In this document: positions 11,601 through 26,600 of the stretch, in pieces
How positions within the stretch are numbered: the first letter of the stretch is position 1
Layout of the letters: every line of letters starts with the position of its first letter
Assembly (NCBI RefSeq): GCF_905404315.1
Contig: NC_066292.1
Location: 5,208,001 to 5,272,000 of the forward strand
Direction of reading: 5' to 3'
Source of the DNA: Leptidea sinapis
Taxonomy: Eukaryota; Arthropoda; Insecta; Lepidoptera; Pieridae
DNA: 64,000 nt
The notes under the pieces: generated by a model
Told to the model about the DNA's origin: nothing
Databases searched by the model: none
The model's input: only the letters and a program-made list of their open reading frames with translations
Program-made: the position numbers and the translations under genes

Positions 11601-14600
11601 GGGGGGTTTTCATGGGAAAATAAGCGCGGTGGGCTCTCACATCCTTCCACGTCAGTCTTTTAGCGGGTATTTATAACCACACGGTCACTGGTTACCGCCC
11701 CATGGGCTCAATGTCCACACAGGGATGTCGGGTTAGTTACCACCGCCCGATACTCGGTGTGACTGTTTTACAGGATGGGTAGGTCTCCTCCACACCAACC
11801 CTCCTCCTTTCTCATTCGGGCTTGGGACCGACAACGGCGGCAATTCAATGACCTATAAGCTCTTTAACGACTAAACGGATTTGTACAGTTCTTTATCGCA
11901 GGACCAGTACCCATTTTTAATTATTTAACCTAAATTATTTTTTGTAGTATAGTTGTACCCTTAAGGATATATATATTGCTGTTGCTGAGATAAAAAAAAA
12001 TGCATATAAATTAAAAATCACACATTTTCGTAATAAAACTATAATATCAGATTCCGATAAATCGAACTCAAGGAAGGCAACTAGTATATTGAAGTGAATT
12101 AGAGTAACTGCAGTGATTATTGATTAAAAGAAAATATTAAAAAATCTGTTAAATTTACAACAAATACTTCTTAAATGATAAAATAAAATATACAGCATTT
12201 GTTTCGAAGAAGATATATTAGATCTGTGCGGATATTAATCCTAATTAAAGCTTTAATAGCCGTGAGCTGGTCGTGCCATAATATATATATTTTAAAACAC
12301 ATAACTAAATATTCGACCACCGCGGTCGAGCGCTTATAAAGACACAGTGCAGAGATATTAGTCTATCATTATATTAATTTATTTTAATTTTGCTTACTTT
12401 GAGCAAATGCATGCGCCCGTTTGTTGAATTGTAATCGTTAAATGAATCGTTTCAACTAGAAAACCCACAATGAAGATTATTGGATTAAAAAAACTGTTGT
12501 TCGGCTATCTATTACGGTCATCAGGGTTATAAGTGAGTGAAAGACCAAACAATATATAATTCAACGAAATAAGTACCTTACCTTCTCTTTCCGTTTTAGG
12601 CAATCAAAGATCTTATTTACTATGTTAAAATAAACATAAGTAAGATGTCCTGATGCTACAGTATTATTCAATGTCGAAGTCAAAAATAATTTATTCACCT
12701 AGTTCCAAAATTCTCACTTATTTCAATCAATGTTCAAAAGTTTCCAATACTTCTGTAAAATTGTGCCTAAATTGAGAAATGAAAAAATTTACTGTCACTC
12801 TTTCAAATTATATGTACATATATTTAGGTGCTGATTAACACAAAACAGCTAAACTAAACTAGCTATACCTAAAAAAAATATTCAAGGGACGCAACCAACA
12901 CACGTTAAAGGCTTTCTTTTATTACTTTGGGAAGTAATAAAAAAAAAGTTCTAATTAGGAGAATACTAAGCATAAACCAGACATTAATTAATATAAGTTA
13001 AATTGAAGTGATTCTTTTTAATGTCAAAATAACAACTTATATACTAGAAAACCAATTTTTCTGATAACCTTTTAAATGGACGTACCTATTGTTACAGGAC
13101 TTTCAATGGCTCTTGCTGTAAGAGGTAACTCAAAGGCTACTTTAAAATAAAAATTAATTAATTAATTAAACCTTATTAAATTTTCTCGAGATCTGATTGG
13201 TTATAAATAACAGGAATATTCTGAAAAACTTACGATACAATAATGAGGAGACGGCTATAACAGTATCCATCACTTTACCAGTGGGAGGCTCCTTTGAACA
13301 GGATGCAAGTTATGCTAGTTTATGGGTACCATAGAAGTGTCTATTTCTGCCGTGACGCAGTAATGTGTAAGCATTATTGTGTTACCGTCTGATGGGCGTC
13401 GTAGCTAGTTAAATTACTGGGCAAACGAGACTTAACATCTTATGTTATGTTTATGTTATGTTTATTATGTTCAAGGTGACGAGCGCAATTTTAGTGCTGC
13501 TAAGAATTTTTGGGTTTTTCAAGAATCCTGAGCGGCACTTCATTGTAACGGGCAGGGTGTCTCAATAACCATCAGCTGAACGGCCTGCTCGTCTCGTCCC
13601 TTATTGTCATAAAAAAGAATCCATCAGTTACTATAGCAGCATCTGTTGACAAGTATGATTCATAGTATTCTACCCTTCAGCGTACCTTAAGTAAGGAACG
13701 ACCCGCCACACGTGGCTGCCAAAAACAACGGTTTCGAAATGGATTATATAAGATTTAATAGCCCTACCACTTTGTAAACACAAATTGGTCGCACTTGACA
13801 GGAATAGTACTTATTATTTGCGAAAGAGTTTGAAATATCTCATCAAAAATGTTTATAATAATCATATTAAAGTATAGCTAAACATCTTACTGTTACATCT
13901 CAACTGTAACAATGACAGACATAATAGACTGTTTACGTTAGACGTTCCTAAGTTGTTATTGCTATTATACACATGGCTGAGAGAAATTCATATCGATCAG
14001 TCTGGCAGATACAATGGACCATGTGTTCGCTATTATAGAGATGTAAATTTTGACCTACATTTTATTTAATGCGCTTACAATAAAGATATTATAGGATTTG
14101 TATTTCTATTTCTCATCAGATAAATACCAATTGATTTAATTAACGGGAAAATAAGTATCATTCTCGTAATGTGTTATTGTAATACAGAATGTAGAATACA
14201 TTTCTATTTGATGTACGCCGTAGCTAGTGGAATTGTCATCCTAGCCACTGTTCAGGCATTCTCTATAAATAAATTTAAATGTCTTATTAAAAAATGGCTC
14301 TGTCGTAAATCCTACTACTCCACAGCTGAATATCTAAGTGATCGGAGAGCCTGGGACTAGATTATGATTATTTTATAGCAATAGCAATGACAGTTCAATA
14401 TTGTATATTTTTATTAAAAAGAGCGCAAAAATGAATGCTGGTAGAGCTTCTTGCGCCACTTCTTTTCTCTCAGAGCGCCATTTGTTTCCGAAGCGGTAGT
14501 AGTATCTAGTATATTAGAAAAAGTATCAAAAAGAATTCTAAAGGAATCAATTTTGAGAAAATAAATTCCTTTTATGCCTATTATTAAGTGGGCTAATGAG

Positions 14601-17600
14601 ACTTAATATCTTATGTCTCAAAGTGAGCGAGCAATAATTGTGATGCCGACAGAATTTTGGGTTGATAGTAAAAATTTAAGCGGCACTACCTTGTAATGGG
14701 TCGAGTGTATCATTTATCAGGTGTCAACATTTTTTATACGCTTTATATTAGCTTCACTTGTATGTTTGTATGTATGTTTGTAACTGATTCCTTTAGACGC
14801 AATTTTGACCCACTTTAAACGGCCAGATTTCATTCAAACTTTGTAGATTTATCGAGGACCGGTGATAATATACTAATTTGATAAGCTTATTCCAACATTC
14901 AATTTGCAAACTAAGATTTTTGTCAATTTAAATCATTTTTATCTATAGTCGATAAGGCAGGAATTTAGGTTAAAGTACTTAATAGTTTTAAAAATACGCT
15001 TTTATAGAAAATTTAACTAAAAAATGAAAAATAAATAATAGTTATAAATACTACAAAGCACGCTTTATATAAAATTCAACTAAACAATAGAAAATAAATT
15101 TAAATTGAAAACATTGTATATATTTAATGGTAGAAAAAATCGTGGGGTGTTTCTTATGATATTATTAAAATAATAATTCTTCTACACCCCACACTTTTTT
15201 TACACTGTTTTCAATTTAAACTTATTAAAATTTATTTTCTATTTTTTAGTTGAATTTTATACAAAGCGTGCTTTTTAGTTTTTTTAAGCTATTATTAATT
15301 TATTTAAGAGGGGGCAAGAGGCTCACTTCTTCGTCTTCTCACTATTTCTCACATAATTATCAATGCATGCCTATATAATTTGATGCCACTTTTAGAGATC
15401 AGTTCAGTAATAACCATAATAACACATGACACACTTTTACACAATTATCTTGCCCCAAACTAGGCATAGCCTGTACTATGGGTACAAGACAACGATATAT
15501 TTAATACAATATACTTACTTAAACATACATAAATACTTATAAACATCCATGACTCGGAAACAAACATTCATATTCATCATATAGATGATTGCACCTACCG
15601 GGATTCGAACCCGGAACCTCTAGTTTAGTCAGGGTCACTGACCATTCTGCTATATGGGTCGTCTGTCATTCAGTCAAGCTTTCTCCCTCGTACTACAAAG
15701 CTGTGGAATGAGGTTCCTTGTGCGGTGTTTCCGGGACGATACGACATGGGTACCTTCAAAAAAAGCGCGTACACCTTCCTTAAAGGCCGGCAACGCTCTT
15801 GTGATTCCTCTGGTGTTGCAAGAGAATGTGGGCGGCGGCGATCACTTAACACCAGGTGACCCGTACGCTCGTTTGTCCTCCTATTCCATAAAAAAAAAAA
15901 ATTTTTACGAATGTTCAATCAAATCGTAAATATAAAGCAATAGGGGACATAAATTATAATATATTAAAATATTATAAATGTGAAAGTTTGTATGTCTGCA
16001 TGTATGTTTGAACTTCTTTAACGCAAAAACTACTGAATGGATTTTGATGAAACTTTACAATAATATAGCTTACACACCAGAATAACACATAGGCATTATT
16101 ATTTTATTTATTATTTATAAAACTATCGCGTGTCGATAATTATACTTTATATGGCAAAACAACGTTTGCCGGGTCAGCTAGTTAGTTATAAGTCTTCAAT
16201 CAAAAACCAACAACTTAACGGCACATAGCACTGTAATGAACAGTTATTTTTTTACTTCTTCTTAATTTTAAATTCATTAAATATACCATTTTAAATTAAA
16301 TTAAGTTTAAATATATAACTGCACGAATATACCATTACTTATTTACAGTGTATGCGAATTGATATAACTAGTGCACTCTTCACTATTTTGAGTTTTTTTT
16401 TAGATTAATCACTTCTTTTTCTTTCTTTTTCACACTTTTTTGTTAGCTCCACCCTTATGTATGTTTGTTTGTAACCGTCTCATTTAGGTGCGATTTGGAC
16501 CCACTTTTAACGGCCAGGTTTTGTCCGAACTTCGTAAATTTATCGAGGACCGATGAAAATACATTAATTTGATAAAATTATATCCATTTTTCAATTTCCA
16601 AAATAAGATTTTTGTTAATTTATATCATTTTCATCTATCGTCTATAAGGCAGGAATTGATGTTAATTTTAAATTTCAAAATAAATTTTCTCTTTTTTAGT
16701 TCGGTTAACTAGAAAAAGAGTGTTTTTTAGGTTTTTTTTACTACTATTCAATAACTTACAGAAGTAAGTCAAAACTTGTTTGTAATTTTACCTACATTGA
16801 ATATATAATGTAAAATGCTGAATCTGTAAATATAGATTAAAAAGAGTAGCAATCAGTTTATTACCGCTTGTTCTCATTATGAGCAGTAAAACTTTTAACA
16901 TTATTCATAAGTATCATTATGAACAATTTGTATGAATGATTTTTCTTTCTTTCTTTCAAATTCAAATATTTTTATTCAAAATAGGATGTGACATCACTTA
17001 TTGAAAGTCAAAAAAAACTACCACTCATTCCAAAATGAATGCCTCAGGCCTGAGAATAATGGGCGCAACAAACTCAGCGGGCTTTTTTTTCATCAAAAAT
17101 ATTTTTTACAATTAAAGTAACATTTACAAAGTAACAAAGTAACTTTGAACAATTAAACTTATTATTTAATAGCCTGAGGGCGGTCGCTCCGTTCCCGAAA
17201 GTCATTTATGTTATAGTAACCTTTACCACATAAACACTTTCTTAACAATTCTTTTGAATAACGTGATACTTTTGTTATGAACATTTTCTGGGATCCTGTT
17301 GTAAAAGCATATACATCGGCCCACAAAAGACTTGCTAACTCGACTTATCCGAGTAGTAGGCATTATAAGCTTATGTCTGTTCCTGGTGCTAACATTATGG
17401 TTATGACAGTTTCTCGCAAATTCACTTATGTGCCTATGAACATACATTACATTATCAAGAATATATTGAGAAGCAACAGTCAAGATGTTAATTTCTTTGA
17501 AATTGCTCTCAATTATTCTCTAGGACCTAGTTTATAAATAGCGCGAATAGCCCTCTTCTGCAGCACAAATATTGTATTAATATCGATGTACATGCCAGGC

Positions 17601-20600
17601 TACAGTCATACCGCATGGAATAAGTAATTGTAACATTTTTATAACCTTTATTTTGATTTCCATGGTGCAGTGTAATTAAAATTCGACATGCGGATCGTTA
17701 ACCAAATTGCGAATATTAAACCAGACATCTTACCTCTCGCTTGAACCAGTTTAAGATTCCAGGAGTCCATTTATCAGACCCTTGTCGCTTCTAATCTGTT
17801 GAATATAGAATATTTAATTGGTTAAAATCTGTTTTTACATAAATCTACTAAATAATCATAAATTCATGAATACATAATGAATTTTGAAATATTTTTGTGT
17901 CCATGTTACAGGGAATTACAGTGAAAATATGAAACTAGATTGCCTTAAAATTACTTATGTACAACATTAGGTTTATAAATGATGTTACTTTTCATAGAGT
18001 ACAAAATACCGAAGGCCGTAGTGTAACGCCTTGTAATGATCACACCGTTCTGCACCACTAATGTTTGATATTATAATAAAGTAATCTATATATATAAAAA
18101 TGAATTGCTGTTCGTTAGTCTCGCTAAAACTCGAGAACGACTGGACCGATTTGGCTAATTTTGGTCTTGAATTATTTATGGAAGTCCAGGGAAGGTTTAG
18201 AAGGTGAATAAATATGAAAGTGTTCAGAATTAAATAAAAACAACAATTTTGTTTTTCGTTTGATGTGTCCCCCGTCGTCCGACATTTGTTTTGTATGGAC
18301 ATATTTTCTATGAGAGAATTTATTGATGCACGGTTTGACAGTTCTGCTGTGAAACAATCTCATTACAACAACAGGGAGCATATTTTACGAAATAATTTTT
18401 GATGTTATGATTGACAAATTTATAAAAAACATTATTTTATTTATTATATACAGAACAACGTCTGTAGGGTCAACGAGTAAAATATAAGTTTATTTGACTT
18501 CAATAAAATGGAACGATGAAGGAAGAAGAAGGAAGGAAGAAGTATGTATATATGTAAGCGATGATGTAGTGCTATATGAATAAGTTTTGAACCCGCGACC
18601 TATCGCGTTACGTGCGAGCGCTCTTCCAACTGAGCCAAACGTTAGAGTCACGTATGGTTGATAAATCTTGTTCAACTCTTAGGTTGTCTTAGTTGTAAGA
18701 GCGCTCGCAAGGAACGCGAGAGGCCGCGGGTTCGAGTCCCGCATCGTTCATAAATTTTGTTTTCAAATTTAATTTGTGTAATTAATCCCAGGAGTGAAGT
18801 TATCACTTTAAAAAATAACAAATTGTCTTTAAATAAGACAAAAAATCCAGTAATCTGACACAGCTATGAATAAAATATGTATTTATAATAGAAGATACTG
18901 CGAACATTAATGGCAAGAGTTACTTAACTGAATTATTTATAATATCACCTTTATTTATGTTATCATACTTCGAATACTATTTAATATTCAGTCAATTAAA
19001 GGAAAGATTAAATGCAAAATGTAACGACATCGTGAAGCATTAATTCAACGAACTATTCCGACCTCAATAAAACCCTTTTTACGACCCTGTTCTAATTATT
19101 CAGTACACCAACTAGCATACTGTTTCGCTGGACAGGAAGCGTCGTAAATCTATATTGCCATTTTCAAAATAGTGCCGAATGTATAGCTGGTTGCTAAAAC
19201 ATGAGAAAGCTCTGGAATTGTAATAACTGAATCGTAAACGAATATTTAGCCATTCCAAATTTTGCCGCGGTTTGGTGAAAAATCGTTTTTGTTTTCTCAT
19301 GGAGGTGATAAATAATTTACCATCCGTGCAATATAAATATCACGCATTTTTTTAATGACGTGAGGGTATTTTGAGAATTTTTCGACTTCCCTTCCCCCCT
19401 TGGTGAGATACCGTAAGATTGTCCTTAACTCCCTCCCCTTTCCCCTAATCTAACGCGAGATCCTTCAAACTTTATCTCTGGGCTGTAAATGTGTGTGGAT
19501 TATTGAGAAAGAAAAAAAACAAAACCTTGTTGTGTTACTTTTATTGAAGAGAAGAAAATACTAGTATTTGTGAATATTTCCGTGATATAAAATTAAATAA
19601 TGAATATGAAATAAAAGTTAAGAAAAATGTTAATTTAATTTTACTCCTTGTTCTGCTAGAAAAATAATTACGTTATATTTGCCAAGATCCCGTAAGTGGG
19701 ATTTAGGATGATTCACCTTGAAAGAACACCTTACGTAATTAATGGATGCCCCCCACTGACTCAATAACGAAACGTAAATTGACTCTCACCACAGAGCCCC
19801 CGGTTCGATCCTCGCCCGCCACGTAACAACGAGTTTTCAGACAACTAACAATGTATTTATTACAAATCGTTGAATCCACTTTTAACACAATTTTATAATA
19901 AACAAGAATTGCTAAATTATAGAAGAGGATATATCAGAAGTTATATCACTGTAATTCTTGATTTGCGCCTTTATTTCTTATTTGTCTCAATCACACTTTC
20001 TGATCTCTACATTTTTCTAATATTGGGAGAATCACATTTCATAATATACGTAGGCGGCAACGAAAAATCATACAACCGCTCTGAAGTAATGATTTATCAT
20101 CATCAAAGAAATCCCAAAAGACCTTCGCGTAATTAAATGAACGTGGGCATCCACATAAAGTTATTCAGGGCTCGATACGACGTCAAACCCTGACATCAAC
20201 ACTATTTCTGTTTGTGATCCGATCTACGCGGCGAGTCAACAATATTGTTAATAGAGGATTATAATTATTTGGCCATTAGTCATCTGCTTCATGTTTCTGG
20301 GCCAAGGATCTTTATTTTGAGACTTACTGTCACATATGACGTAGGCAAGTAAAAATAAACTATTAGAACCTCCAACTTTGAGCTCATCATTGTTGTTAGC
20401 TTTGTAAGTCAAATTCATAGCGACTTGATCGCGCGTGGATCGCGTTCACCGCCTCTTCATGGCTTGTAACGGCCATTCCCAATATTCAGTCTATCTCCGG
20501 TTGTGGCATACTTGAGATAAAAATCATTGACTTTACTTTCCCAATAAACTTATCGACGGTAACTGACCGTACCGTTATCCGTACACATTGTCTGTCAATG

Positions 20601-23600
20601 GTAGGACGTACCTATAGCTTACCAGCGATAGAAGTTTGTATGGAAATTGCAATACACGCGTCCCAATATAACGCGATAAGAATGACTTATCTGGTATATT
20701 GGGATAGCTTCAGATTATTGACAGCTAATTACTGACAGTAGAAGGTAGTAATTTATCTCTATCTGTTGACAGTATATTGGGAACGGCCGTAGATCGTATA
20801 CCGTCTTACCTTATCTTTAACTTTCGGAAATAAAGGAAATCACAAAGTGCAAGGTTTGGTCTATATATATATGATGGATGCTTTATTACTTCTTTATATT
20901 TTGAGGCCTTCCAAAACGCATTCGTTACATTATGTTTACGTTAGCCCTTTCTTTATATATTATACATAATATAACCGTTAAGTGTGACCAGGTGATTATT
21001 CCGTCACTTTTACAGATATTAAAAACATTTAAACTGATATTGAAAGTACGTTACCTAATCAGTAAAATTCAATCATAACTTTTTAAAAATCGAACGAGAA
21101 GTAAGCCAAAAATTTATATTAAACATTCGCATACATCCACGTCTCAGTATAGCTTCAAATAAATACACCATGACTCCTTACATATTTATTTCAAAATATA
21201 ATCATTCGATTTGTTGAAATACAATTTTAATAGCTATATTGAAATATAATTTAAATGTCTGTACGTAATGTCAAAATAACAGTTTTTATTTATAGCCTCT
21301 AAATGAATATTCCAGAAAGAATATTATATAATTTTTTATCTGTCTGTCTCTCTGTTAATTGAGACTTGTCTCCAAAATGACTGAACTGACAATCACAGAC
21401 AGACTCTGGTGTTGCAAGAGAATGCGGTAATCACTTAACATCAGGTAACCCGTACGCTCGCTAGTCCTCCTGTTCCATAAAAAGAAATTGAATTAGAAAT
21501 ACGTGCGAAAATTCAAATGTATTAAGTTGTGAATAGTACTATTAATGATCCTCTTGGTAAACAAGATTAAGATGGCGGCCGCTTGTGTTAATAAGAATGA
21601 AAATGTGATCACTATAATACACTTAAATCTTCTATATTAAGTTCTTACTAAGCCGAGTATTTCAGACCACAACAGGAACAATGAGGAACGAAAGTGCAAT
21701 TATAAACAGCTGAACCGACATGTCCACTTCGGGGATTAACTTGTCACCAACTTATTTGATCTCGCCACAGACGAACTCGTATAAATCAGTTTGTGAACGG
21801 TGATTAAGTTTCTCTTCCTCGAACTGACAAATCACTTTCTACGACGTTTTCAAACATATTAACACTTAGTTGATACCTGTATGTTTTACAACATTGTTGC
21901 AATGATGTATTAACCGTACGCGGTCTAAGCGACCGTGACCGCAAACTTAACCATCCCATGATGTAGTATATATCTTTTTTTTTTTTGGTGGTAATTGATA
22001 CGCCCTGACCATTACAACACAGTGCCTTTCAGGATTCTTGAAAAACCCTAAAACTCTGAGCAGCACTACAATTGCGCTCGTTACCCTGAGACATAAGATG
22101 TTAAGTCTCATTTGCCCAGTAATTATACTAGCTACGGCGCCCTTCAGACCGAAACACAGTAATGCTTACACATTACTACTTCAACTATTCTACCTCAACC
22201 GTTGTATTACCCATAATCTAGCCGGCAACCTGTTCAAAAGAGCCTCCCACTGGTATATTATGGTATAATAGTAGTATTAATAAAACTTCGTTTTCTTGTT
22301 AAATTTTCCAGTGGTGTCTCCTGATGTGTGTTTCATGATGAAAGGGAAATAATCTAAAAATATCAAATTGTTTACTAAAAGATCCATTGACTTTTATGAT
22401 AACAAACAGTAAGAAAAAACGGTTAGCTCAGTTGGCAGAGCACTCGCATGGAACGCGAGAGGTCGTGGGTTCGAGTCTCGCATTGTTCATAAAATTTTGT
22501 TTTCAAATTTTATTTGAGTAAGAAAAAACACCTCCCTGTGTACTCGTATATTCAACTTTATAACATAGTGTAAATGAAGTCGATCTCGGCTGTCTCTCTG
22601 TATATTTGCTAACTCCTCCTAAACCACGCAATGGATTTTGAAGCGGTTTTCACTTTTAATTAGATAAATTTCACGAAAGGTTGTTATGTGTAAATCTAAT
22701 AAAATTGTTATGTAAGTACATAACTTAATTAACTTTGTATGTTAGTAGAAAACTCAATATTAAACAACCAAGTCCTGAAAAAAAAATGGCTCTCGTAGGC
22801 TTAACATTAAGAGATATATCAAAATAATATGCTATAGAATTGTAATTCTTTTAAAAAGGCATATATCTATCTGTTATTGTTGACACACAGTAACCATTTA
22901 ATTAAACCTTCGATAATTTATACATCCAGATAGAGCGTCTTGCTGTATTAGTGTGCGTGCATTGCTCAAAATAGAAGCTAACAGTCAACCTCAATTATTC
23001 TTCGTTGTTTTCACAGCTGTCACACTCAGACTTAAAAATAATCAAAGCTTTGAACTTTTAATAAAAAAATTGCATATATGCTGTTTATACTACAATCCTG
23101 TATTGATGCTTATCCAAATAAATTATACTCTTGTATTTAAATGTAGATTACAACAATTATCACTGACAATTACAAATACTTTTCATGCTATTAAATATTA
23201 AAACAAGCTGGACTTTCAACGTTGTGAAGTTCTGCGTCGATTGCTTTTACCGTGAATATTAGATAGATGGTAACCCCCCCCCCCCCCCCCCCCCAATCCC
23301 TCATTCAGTCTAAGGATGGATTCAACAACAAAAAACATTTTTCAACTCCATTTTTTCTAACTCCAGTGCGAAGCTGAGGTTTCTGCAGGTATTTCATATG
23401 AAATATTTGAACCAGTAAAACTCAGTTACTCATACACTGGGCCTTGAACAAATTATATTCTTGAAATAGTAACCGCTACCAAGTGTAACTAATTCAATTT
23501 GTTATGAGTACAGACCAATATTAATAAATACGTTTGTAGGTGATGTATTGTCGAATATATTCGCACGTTGTTATACTATTTTCATCTCATTTGTGTTATC

Positions 23601-26600
23601 CATTCTGAACAAGCTGTTGTACCTCCGAATTCTATCTATAAATCTATTATTATGATTAAAATTTGGCATTACGGTTTGTTTTATAAGTAATGGATGATGG
23701 CTGTAAAACTATAAAATTTTACTTCCTTCATTTATTTGACATATTCATAGATATACAAATGATTTGTTTTATCTTTTGTGTTAATTCCGCCAATATTTGT
23801 CTTTAAACAATTCGACACGTGTTTCGCCTCTACACGAGGCATCCTCAGGACGTGTTGTCTCGCCAAAATCTGGCACGAGACTCGAGACAAATATTGGCGG
23901 AATTAACACTAAAGAAAACTCAAATCATTTGTATAATCATGGATTTCCGCAAAGTAACGCCTACATCAATAAATATTCATAGATTTAAGATTGGTCTCCG
24001 CTGCGCTTCAACTAGATACCGCACTACCTAAGAGCAATAGCTTTTTTATTACGTCAACTATTAGATGCTTGTGTGCGTGGCATATTGACACTCAATGGCA
24101 TCACATCGATAATACTTACTGATGATATGTGATCCCAGTGTCTTTCTTATTTCTTGAGGTGTTATTTTTACAAAATTATTAAGAAAGTTATGAAGAATCG
24201 ATCAAAATAAAACAAACACTAAATATTACCTCAAGCTTGATAACAGATGAGTAAAAACCACATACAAATTAGTTAAGCTATTTCGGATATTTGCAAGAAT
24301 ATGGCTGTTTGATTTGCACGAACTCGTTGCATTCTAAGCCTATGTACTTCATTGTCACTCTCAAACTTATGACTTATCAGTCTACATAAAAATAATCTGA
24401 TAGATAGTAAACAACTGTTGTTAATCTACCAATTATAGTTAGCTAAAATTAATTTTATTTTTTACCTCCTGAGAAAGTTAGAAAGATATAAAAAGTCTTA
24501 TTAGTTATTCATTTGAAACTATTATTATAATTTGATTTCTGAACAACGGGGGACACATCAAAAGAAAATCAAAATCAATGTTTTTATTTAATTTTGAGCA
24601 TTTTCATATTTATTCACTTTTATACCTTCCCTGAACTTCCTCAAATAATTCAAGACCAAAATTAGGCAAATCGGTCCAGCCGTTCTCGAGTTTTAGCGAG
24701 ACTAACGAACAGCAATTCATTTTTATATATATAGATAGAAGATAGATTACATTCCAAGACAATACCATTCTCAACGCCACTGGGGCTTACTACATTACGA
24801 TTTCCAATTATAACAATTAAAATACTTTATTTATTGTTTACAAACGAGTACCTAACAATTCCGCCGAGCATTTACACTACATATATATTATTAGCATGTA
24901 TAATAGATTTAGGGCAGAATCGACCAAACACGATGTTACATGAGGGGATAACTATTCGGGTAAAATGTTACTCCTTGAATTTATCCCTTGATTATTTTCG
25001 TTTCCGTTTTTCCAACATACTTGTTAATATTGTTTAAAAGTGAGTGATGAACGAAGAGTGAACGAATGTATAAACCGACGAAAATCCATGTTCTTTTGTT
25101 TCTTCTAACGTGACTTGAAATGCAATAACAGTTCGATTTTGTAGGAAAGTAGAGTGAAATGTCAAATATTGACAGCTTGTTTATTTTTAATTGTCTTCTA
25201 GGAGATAACTGACATCACTCGTCATTGGCGAATTCTAAAAGGATGCGCCATCAAACCGAACAATAATAATAAGTGACATCTCTGCTCTGACAAATATTAT
25301 TCTCATTTTAAACTTTTAAACCGCCAAAATCATCCGTGTAAATATTTACTCGCGGTTCGTTATATTATTCTTAGGTTTAGTGTTTGGTAAAATCCAAAAT
25401 TAGCTTTTTATCCTAGAATAGCAGTAGTTACCACGCGAATGAAAACTTACTCCAGTTTCGTCGAGTCCGCCCTCAATATTCAAATAAACAATGCATGAGA
25501 CCCGTAATTAACCATCAAACACATGTCGTTCACTGTAGTTATACAGGCCACGAGAATATTTACACACCCTTTGTGTCAACTAGATTGGGTTCAAGTGATG
25601 AAGGGTGATGTCATCAGGCCCTTGTGCCACCTCCAATTAAAACTGTTTTCTTGTAATGATGTCATGCGGTGATGAATATTTTATTACTTTAAGAATAATA
25701 TGTTAATAGGTGCGTCATGTTCTGGGATAGGTCAGAATCATTGAGAACAATTTAGAATTGTAATGATTTTATTGCGGATTTGAAGTACGTCTATGATAGT
25801 ATTATTGTGTCGACAATTTGTTATTTTAAAGTGATATCTCTCAATTATTCCGGGCTTAATTGGACGTAGTTGCTGAAAAACGTTCCAAGCCACAAACATC
25901 CATTACCAGTGGGAGGCTCCTTTGCACAGGAAGCCGGCTAGATTATAGGGTACCACAACGGCGCCTATTTCTGCCATGAAGCCGTAATGTGTAAACATTA
26001 CTGTGTTTCGGTCTGAAGGGCGCCGTAGCTAGTGAAATTACTGGGCAAATGAGACTTAACATCTTGTGTATCAAGGTGACGAGCGCAATTGTAGTGCCGC
26101 TCAGAATTTTTGTGTTTTTCAAGAATCCTGAGCGGCACTGCATTTTAATGGGTAGGGCGTATCAATTACCATCAGCTGAACGTCCTGCTCGACTGGTCCC
26201 TTATTTTCATTAAAAAAAAATAATGATGGATTTCAAGGAATTTGTGTTTAAAGTTTAATAAATATCAGTGTATTCCTTACATGTGGGTTGGGCTACTAAG
26301 TCATGATGTCATTTAAAGACTAACAGTAAGGCTGCTATTTTTTTCTGTCTGTTAATATGATTCACATGACCAGTTTTGTGTTCTTAACTCAATTTTGACA
26401 TGATTGTGGCTTGGAACGTTTTTCTGGAATTACGTCCAATTATACAAATTAAATTTGTTCGTTCAAACATCGTTCGAAACGAATTGTTTGCTCAGTTGGT
26501 TAGAGCGCTCGGACGGAACCCAAGAGGCGCGGGTTCGAATCCCGCATCGTTCATAATTTCTGGTTTCAGATTTAAATTGTATTATTATGTTGGTGATTTG

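Noticed and set aside
11065..11623. two plus-strand frames of 87 and 103 residues
   Set aside because: They are antisense shadows of the LINE endonuclease frame on the minus strand.
19870..20136. 88-residue plus frame with hydrophobic stretch
   Set aside because: No recognisable family, no exon borders and A+T-rich codons; not enough support for a gene.
22421..22500. possible functional tRNA gene (A and B boxes)
   Set aside because: Five or more related copies share the same non-tRNA tail and lack a matching acceptor stem; this is a tRNA-derived SINE.
23754..24165. CRISPR-like or other array of palindromes
   Set aside because: The repeats are a MITE and a truncated hAT-like MITE side by side, with no regular spacing or spacers.
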